From NCBI GenBank assembly GCA_046350095.1, contig JAXMBA010000010.1:124001-188000 (forward strand): a DNA stretch of 64,000 nucleotides. Direction: 5' to 3'. The first letter of the stretch is position 1. Each line of letters starts with the position of its first letter. Position numbers and translations under genes: made by a program. Below are positions 58,672 to 64,000 of this stretch, one piece after another. The notes under the pieces are model-generated. The model was not told the origin of the DNA. It made no database searches and worked only from the letters and a program-made list of their open reading frames with translations. The DNA is from Urbifossiella sp046350095 (GTDB lineage Bacteria; Planctomycetota; Planctomycetia; Gemmatales; Gemmataceae).

Positions 58672-60753
58672 TCACTTCGGCCCGAACCGTGCCACCCGGC
58701 CGACCCGGCCAGGGGTGATGAACACGTCTGCCCCGCACCCGCACTGGTTAGCCAGCAAGGCCAACGCCGGATGCGTGGGACCGGGGGCCAGTGCCGCGTC
58801 GAGGCGCGGCAGCAACTGCTCGGCGCGGACGCGGAGGAGTCGGCGGAGAGTTGTTACGAACGCCTCCGGCGGTCGCCGCGGGAGCGACAGCCGGTGCGGC
58901 CCGAAGACGAGCGTGGCCGAGCCGATGAGCCGCCCGCCTTCCACGCGCAACTCCACGTTCGGATCGGCGACGAGTTTCCCACCCAAGACCACGCCGCGGG
59001 CGGTGACAAGCACCCAGCCGTGGGCTTCGTCTACGGCCTGCGGCGGGCGGTGGTAAAGGAGCAAATCGGGGTGCTCGAGGAGCAGACGCCCGGAGAGCGT
59101 GGGCGCGCTTCGCGCCAACTCGAAGACCGTCCCGGTGCCAGCGATCGACTCCCACGGCGGCTGCTTCTTCCAATCCCACACGCCGTACTGAACGCCGAGC
59201 CGCGACAGGGGTACGGCGTCCGTCAGGGCGCGAAAGTTCGGACACGCGGCCCACGCGTCATTAAGCCCCCGGGGCATGAACCCGGCTGCGAACGCGCCGT
59301 CGAGCGCGAGTACTCGTAGTCGCGCGATCGTGCTGGGCGCGGGCCGACCGGCGAAGAACAATTCGGTGACGTGCTCGGCGAATGTTAGACCTCCGTCGCC
59401 CTGTAGCCCGGCGGAGAGAAGTTCGCTGATAGCTGCCGTGCGGTCGACGCCGTGCCGGGCCGCGTCCTCGGCCTGAAGGAAGCGTACGGCGGCCCGTAGC
59501 GGCGGGTCTGTTAGCTCGGACAGGTGGCCCGAGCGAGCCTCGGTGTTTGGGTGCCCACCGCTGACGCGGCAGAGTCGGGTGAGGAAGTGGTCTCGCGCGG
59601 GGCCGGGACGAATTCGCGGCACCAGGTCGGACCAGGCGCGATCGACCGCCCGCTCACCGGCCGTGGCCATCGTGCCACGCAGCACACGCGCCGCGAGGTA
59701 GGACGTGACCGTGAGGGCAACTACCACCGCAACGGGCAGTGTCGAGGCAACACCGACTGCCAGTACCACCCCCGCGGTGGCGACGCCGACCGCCCGCGGG
59801 CCGATGGCTCGTCGGCCGTCGAGCCCGGAGCGAATTACTCCCGCGGGCGTCGTCACGGTACAGGTTCGCAGTCCGTCGGGACCACGGACTTCGACCACGT
59901 ACCCGTCGCCGGAGAGGCGCCCGCCGGCGAGCGTGAGCGGCGGCGGGAGGGGTAGGACGGACGGCGGCCGCACGGCGAAGCAGCGTGGGCACAGGCCACA
60001 CCCGCGCCCCGCGGCGTCATCGAGGAGTGGCTGAACTTGTGACGGTGCGGGCCTGCTTCGCGCCGCCCAGGCGCGGAGTGCCGCCGGGGTGGACAGGGCG
60101 GCGGCTTCGTCCAGGGCCGTCGTGTCGCGCGCCGCAGCGTACCGCTTGCGACGAGCTTTCGCCAGCTTTTCCGGCCGACGAGCGCGGCCGCGGTCGAGTA
60201 CGAGTCCGTGCGTCTCGAACAGGTGGCGAGCCATCGCGGCGAGGCCGAGTCGTGCGCCGCAGCGCGGGCACGTCAGCCGGAGTCGGCGTTCGCGGCGTTC
60301 GATCAGCGTGTCGAGCGCCTTCGAGTGCCGTACCCGGGCCTGGACCGCCCGAAGCCGCGCGAGTGAGTCGAGCGGGGTCAGGCCCGCTGTGAGCGACTTG
60401 ACTACTGAGACGATCAGTGATCGGGACGTTCGACAGGAGCGGAGCACCCTGGCCGCCGCCCGAACTCTCAGGTCGCCTGGCAGACGACTGTCGGCAAGGA
60501 TGCTGAGTACTTGATCCCGCACCGCCTCCGGGAGCCTGACGCGGAGGCGGGTTAGCCATTCGAGGAACACGAGCCGGCCGCGGTCACCCTCGGTGACAAA
60601 TCGGTCGGCAACCGCGGTCACAGCCTCCTCCGTCCGCGTGACCAGAGCCAGGTCGGCGACGAAGCCGGCGTGTACCACGGGGTCGACGTCCGCCAGTACG
60701 GCGTCGGCCAGCTCGCCGAGCTTGACCCGGCCGCGCGGGCCGCCGTCGGTCAC
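58672..60753 (-). CDS. large hypothetical protein with C2H2-like zinc-binding motif and membrane helix
   Basis: A 693-residue protein that matches no family I recognise. The start is taken as the GTG at 60753, which overlaps the stop of the DUF255 gene by four bases as in other pairs here. Residues about 10-160 look like a helical, HEAT-like solenoid. A C2H2-type motif follows (LTCPRCGARLGLAAMARHLF and EETH-like HLFETH), giving two Cys and two His. A second CPRC is at GCGLCPRCFAV. One or two membrane helices lie near the centre (VGVATAGVVLAVGVASTLPV). The C-terminal half is folded and ends NQCGCGADVFITPGRVGR. Coupled to the secreted thioredoxin-like gene. Confidence 0.7.
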   Translation of the reverse strand: MTDGGPRGRVKLGELADAVLADVDPVVHAGFVADLALVTRTEEAVTAVADRFVTEGDRGRLVFLEWLTRLRVRLPEAVRDQVLSILADSRLPGDLRVRAAARVLRSCRTSRSLIVSVVKSLTAGLTPLDSLARLRAVQARVRHSKALDTLIERRERRLRLTCPRCGARLGLAAMARHLFETHGLVLDRGRARRPEKLAKARRKRYAAARDTTALDEAAALSTPAALRAWAARSRPAPSQVQPLLDDAAGRGCGLCPRCFAVRPPSVLPLPPPLTLAGGRLSGDGYVVEVRGPDGLRTCTVTTPAGVIRSGLDGRRAIGPRAVGVATAGVVLAVGVASTLPVAVVVALTVTSYLAARVLRGTMATAGERAVDRAWSDLVPRIRPGPARDHFLTRLCRVSGGHPNTEARSGHLSELTDPPLRAAVRFLQAEDAARHGVDRTAAISELLSAGLQGDGGLTFAEHVTELFFAGRPAPSTIARLRVLALDGAFAAGFMPRGLNDAWAACPNFRALTDAVPLSRLGVQYGVWDWKKQPPWESIAGTGTVFELARSAPTLSGRLLLEHPDLLLYHRPPQAVDEAHGWVLVTARGVVLGGKLVADPNVELRVEGGRLIGSATLVFGPHRLSLPRRPPEAFVTTLRRLLRVRAEQLLPRLDAALAPGPTHPALALLANQCGCGADVFITPGRVGRVARFGPK

Positions 60754-63128
60754 GGCTTCACGCGGAGGGTTGACGGCAAGAGGCACCGGCCCTCGCGGCA
60801 CGCGATGACTCGGACGCGGAACTCGACCGTGGCCGGGTCCACGCCGGCCGGCAGCGTACCGGTGATGCGGGTTCCGTCGGCGTAGATGCGGTAGTCTCCG
60901 GTGGTCGCGTCCTTCACCGTGGTGCCGGCCGGGTACGAGATCGCACCGTCGTACTCCTTCCCGCCGACAACGACGGCGATCATCGTCTTCGAGCCGACGA
61001 GCGAGTCATTCCCGGTCGGGTTGGCGTAGACGTGGAACGGCGCCGCTATCGCGAGCGTCAGGGCGAAGGCCCGGTTCGGTTGACCGTCGATCGGGGTCAG
61101 CTTTACCGCCGCGCTCACCACGTCGGACGACTCCCGCGGCATCTTCGGGCCCGAGTTCTTGGGATCGACCGCAACGCCCTCCTTGGTCGTGATGTCGAGC
61201 CAGTGATCGAGTGCGCGGGCAGTGTTGGGTGCCGCGCCAGGACTGGTGCGCAACATCCCGGCGAACGCCCGCAGCGACTTCCCCGCCTGCTCGCGGTACT
61301 TCGCGTCGTCGGTCGTTGTCGCCAGCCGGACCAGGTTGCGGGCCGTCACCCCATTGCCGGACGGCGTGGCGCCGTCGTACCCGTCCTTAGCGCGGGCGAA
61401 CAGCTTCTCGTGGTCGTGGGCCGTGAAGTAGTACCCGCCGCGGGTGTCGTCACCGTGCCACTTCGTCGCCGCGTCCGTGAGTGACCGCGCTTCGTCGAGC
61501 CAGCGATTGTCGCCGGTTGCGTCGTAAAGGTTCAGCAGGCCGTGCGTCAGGAAGGCGTAGTCCTCCAGGAAGGCGTTGCCGCGGGCCGCTGCCTTCTCCC
61601 CGGGGACGGCGGCGTGGAGGTGCTTCAGCCGGCCGTCTGGGGTGCGAACCGTGCGGAGGAGGAAGTCGGCGGCCTTCGCGGCGGCGGCGGTGTAGGCCGG
61701 CTCGCGGAACACCTCACCGGCCTTGGCGTAGCCGGCGATCATCAGGCCGTTCCAGCTCGTGATGACTTTCGTGTCCCGGAACGGCTTCGCGCGCCGCGCC
61801 CGCGCTTCCAGCAGCTTCGCCCGCAGCGGCGCCAGGCGCTCGAGCACCTGCGCCTCGGTCAGCTTCAGGTCGGTGGCGATCTCCGCGAGCGGCTTCGGCA
61901 GCCGCAAGACGTGGTACTTCTCCTCGAAGTTCGGGGCGCCGACGCCGTAGACGGTCTTGACGAACGACGTGTCCACGGCGTTGCCGAGCACCTTGCCCAG
62001 CTCTTCGCCCGTCCACACGTAATACTTCCCCTCCTCGCCCTCGGAGTCGGCGTCGAGCGCGGAGTAGAACGCGCCGTCCGGCGAGGTCATGTCGCGGGCC
62101 ACGAACGCCAGCGTGTCGGCGACGACGCGCCGGTACAGCGGGTCGGCTTCGAGGCGGAACGCCTCCGCGTACAGCTCGGCGAGCTGGGCGTTGTCGTACA
62201 GCATCTTCTCGAAGTGCGGTACGGTCCACGTGCGCTCGGTGCTGTAGCGGTGGAAGCCGCCGCCGAGGTGGTCGAAAATGCCGCCCATCGCCATCTGTCG
62301 GAGCGTCAGTTTCACGGACGCGGCGAGCGCCACGTCCTTCGTCCGCGCGGCGTGGTGTTGGAGGAAGCCGTACACCGACGGGCGCGGGAACTTCGTCCCC
62401 TTGAAGTCGCGGTCCTTTGAGCCGGTGCCCCCGTAGACGGGGTCAAACTCGTAGGCGGCCGCGGCCTCGGCCACCACCTCCCGCGTCAGTGCCCCCACCA
62501 GCTGAAAGCGCGTGCCGCGGGCCAACGCGTCGTTCGTCATCTCGGCGACCTTCTCCGCCTGCTTGAACAGGCCGTCCTTCTCCTTCGCCATCAACTCGTT
62601 CACCTTCGCCAGGACCGTGGCGAAGCCGAGCTGCGTCGCGTCGCCCACCTTTCTGTCCTTCGGCGGGAAGTAGGTGCCGCCGAAGATCGGCTTGCCGTCC
62701 GGCGTCAGGAACATCGACAGCGGCCAGCCGCCGCTGTCGCCTGCGACGTTCAACGCGGTCATGTAAATGTCGTCGATGTCGGGCCTTTCCTCACGGTCCA
62801 CCTTGATGCAGACGAAGTTCGCGGCGAGTAACTTGGCGATGTCGGCGTCCGAAAACGTCTCCCGCTCCATGACGTGGCACCAGTGGCAGCTGCTGTACCC
62901 GATCGACAGGAACACCAGCTTTCCCTCGCGCTTCGCCTTCTCGAACGCCTCCGCGCCCCACGGGTACCAGTCCACCGGGTTGTGGGCGTGCTGCAGCAGG
63001 TACGGGCTGCTCTCCTTCGCCAGCCGGTTTGCCGGAAACTTGGGTTTCTCCTTCGGGTCGGCAGCGGGGGTGCCGGCGACGGCCACGAGTATGACCGCGG
63101 CGGCGAGCGCGAACAGACGGGGCGGCAT
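60750..63128 (-). CDS. secreted DUF255 thioredoxin-like protein with DsbD-alpha-like C-terminal domain
   Basis: A 792-residue protein. It starts with a signal peptide (LFALAAAVILVAVAGTPA). Residues about 30-190 are the DUF255 (YyaL/SPATA20) thioredoxin fold: RLAKESSPYLLQHAHNPVDW and the active-site-like SSCHWCHVMERETFSD, then VDREERPDIDDIYM. A six-hairpin glycosidase-like helical barrel follows to about 640 (YDNAQLAELYAEAFRLEADP; ITSWNGLMIAGYAKAGEVF). The last 130 residues resemble the N-terminal domain of DsbD (APFHVYANPTG; VRVIACREGRCLLP), including a Cys pair. It is probably a periplasmic redox-related protein; its reaction is unknown. Confidence 0.88.
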   Translation of the reverse strand: MPPRLFALAAAVILVAVAGTPAADPKEKPKFPANRLAKESSPYLLQHAHNPVDWYPWGAEAFEKAKREGKLVFLSIGYSSCHWCHVMERETFSDADIAKLLAANFVCIKVDREERPDIDDIYMTALNVAGDSGGWPLSMFLTPDGKPIFGGTYFPPKDRKVGDATQLGFATVLAKVNELMAKEKDGLFKQAEKVAEMTNDALARGTRFQLVGALTREVVAEAAAAYEFDPVYGGTGSKDRDFKGTKFPRPSVYGFLQHHAARTKDVALAASVKLTLRQMAMGGIFDHLGGGFHRYSTERTWTVPHFEKMLYDNAQLAELYAEAFRLEADPLYRRVVADTLAFVARDMTSPDGAFYSALDADSEGEEGKYYVWTGEELGKVLGNAVDTSFVKTVYGVGAPNFEEKYHVLRLPKPLAEIATDLKLTEAQVLERLAPLRAKLLEARARRAKPFRDTKVITSWNGLMIAGYAKAGEVFREPAYTAAAAKAADFLLRTVRTPDGRLKHLHAAVPGEKAAARGNAFLEDYAFLTHGLLNLYDATGDNRWLDEARSLTDAATKWHGDDTRGGYYFTAHDHEKLFARAKDGYDGATPSGNGVTARNLVRLATTTDDAKYREQAGKSLRAFAGMLRTSPGAAPNTARALDHWLDITTKEGVAVDPKNSGPKMPRESSDVVSAAVKLTPIDGQPNRAFALTLAIAAPFHVYANPTGNDSLVGSKTMIAVVVGGKEYDGAISYPAGTTVKDATTGDYRIYADGTRITGTLPAGVDPATVEFRVRVIACREGRCLLPSTLRVKP

Positions 63129-63215
63129 GGCGGGCTCCGGGGGCGGACCATTATCCTACCCGAACGCTGCCCCGCGGGTTTATACTCTTTGTGACGCACC
63201 CGTCGGAGCCCCGCC

Positions 63216-64000
63216 ATGCCACGCCTCGCTACATCCGTCGCGCTGCTCCTCGTCGCCGCGTCGCTCACCTCCGCCCAGGACGTGTCCGACAAGCAGAAGG
63301 CCGCCGCCGCCGAGAACCTCAAGAAGGGTGAGTTGAAGGGCTATTCCGTCGCCGAATCCGCGACCTTGATCCTGGCATCGACGCTACCCGAATCACGCGC
63401 CAAGGCCGTGGCCGAGGCTCTGGAGAAGACGGCGAAGATCGCCCGCAAGGGGCTTCAGTACGGCGAGAAGGAAGACGCCTGGAAAGGCAAGCTGACCGTT
63501 TACCACGTCCCCGACCGGCGGGCCTACGGCAGCTTCCTCCGGACCGTCCTCGGGGAACGGTCCGACGCCGGCGTCGTGGTGTCGGTCCGCGGCGACGAAC
63601 CGGTGGCGACCATCGGTGTGGAGACGAACCCGAAGGCGACCGACGCCGAGTTCGCCGGCGACATCGGCCCGGCGGTCGGGGCTGCGTACCTCCAGTCGAA
63701 GGCCGGGCCGAACACGCCGGTGCCCGCGTGGCTCCGTACCGGCTACGGCCGCGCCGCCAGTCTCCGCGCCGAAGGCCCGAGCGGCAAGCGGCTGACCGCG
63801 TACAAGACCGCCGCCCGCAGTGCCGTTCTCGGCAAGGGGCGTGGCCCCGCCACGCTCGGCGAGCTGTGGGCCAACGACCGCCCCGACGCCGAACTGGTCG
63901 CCACAGCGTTTGTAGACTACCTGGCGTTTGGCACCGACAAGACGGGGCAGGAGAAGTTCGTGCGCTTCATCGGGGCACTGCGGCCGGACGAGAACGGCGA
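63216..64000 (+). CDS. secreted hypothetical protein, partial
   Basis: The gene runs off the right edge with about 261 codons visible. The start is the ATG at 63216, immediately before a signal peptide (LATSVALLLVAASLTSAQ). The mature part opens with a helical Lys/Ala-rich section (VSDKQKAAAAENLKKGELKG) and then an alpha/beta region (GKLTVYHVPDRRAYGSFLRT; LWANDRPDAELVATAFVDYL) that resembles a degenerate peptidase or DUF1570-like fold, but no HExxH is visible in the part seen. It diverges from the DUF255 gene across 87 bp. Function unknown. Confidence 0.75.
   Translation, partial: MPRLATSVALLLVAASLTSAQDVSDKQKAAAAENLKKGELKGYSVAESATLILASTLPESRAKAVAEALEKTAKIARKGLQYGEKEDAWKGKLTVYHVPDRRAYGSFLRTVLGERSDAGVVVSVRGDEPVATIGVETNPKATDAEFAGDIGPAVGAAYLQSKAGPNTPVPAWLRTGYGRAASLRAEGPSGKRLTAYKTAARSAVLGKGRGPATLGELWANDRPDAELVATAFVDYLAFGTDKTGQEKFVRFIGALRPDENG

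Overview
The window is GC-rich DNA from a planctomycete, most likely of the Gemmata/Gemmataceae type. The evidence is gene content: PSCyt1/DUF1549/DUF1553 and DUF1501 proteins in pairs, a PVC-type heme-binding CxxCH protein, two DUF1559 (H-x9-DG) pseudopilins, several Hanks-type Ser/Thr kinases, a double-length UvrA, and lipid A genes (lpxD, lpxI). This assignment is inferred from gene families, not from a database search. About 45 genes fill almost the whole window. I found no rRNA, tRNA, CRISPR array, insertion sequence or prophage.

Layout. 1-8754 (minus): a surface/secretory cluster with a Ser/Thr kinase carrying TPRs, a DUF1501 protein, a Big_2-DUF1549-DUF1553 protein, a small glycine-rich protein and a WD40/PPC protein that runs off the left edge. 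8922-13443 (plus): a second cassette of PSCyt1-DUF1549-DUF1553, DUF1501 and a small DUF3634-like protein. 13476-19472: PHP phosphoesterase, an HTH protein with acidic repeats and a membrane anchor, ArfB, a GT39-like glycosyltransferase and an MmgE/PrpD protein, arranged convergently around strong hairpins. 19522-26451 (minus): a 2309-residue tandem UvrA with two extra repeated C-terminal domains. 26552-31110 (plus): ECF sigma factor, membrane anti-sigma-like protein and VIT/vWA protein. 31208-38441 (plus): sugar phosphate isomerase-like protein, ferredoxin-NADP reductase, an atypical kinase, AccA, a Gfo/Idh/MocA oxidoreductase, KptA and a class III aminotransferase.

38489-41429 (plus): a probable zinc/metal module made of an ABC-3 permease, a DUF318 permease and a His-rich TIGR03943 protein, ending at a 17-bp perfect hairpin. 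41480-50933 (minus): PVC cytochrome, EamA transporter, kinase, a degenerate GH10-like protein, LpxI, LpxD and two small proteins. 51078-53479 (minus): lipoprotein and two DUF1559 pseudopilins. 53852-64000: RNase Y, FtsY, a TPR-like membrane protein, an RluA pseudouridine synthase, an unknown zinc-finger-like protein, a secreted DUF255 protein fused to a DsbD-alpha-like domain, and a partial secreted protein at the right edge.

Several neighbours share a 4-bp GTGA stop/start overlap (13075, 45434, 49012, 60753), which suggests translational coupling. The most unusual items are the extended tandem UvrA with a heptamer repeat at its internal junction, the GH10-like protein with both catalytic acids replaced, the secreted DUF255-DsbD-alpha fusion, the HTH/acidic-repeat/membrane protein and the His-rich metal module. 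I did not find a clearly new defence or mobile system.
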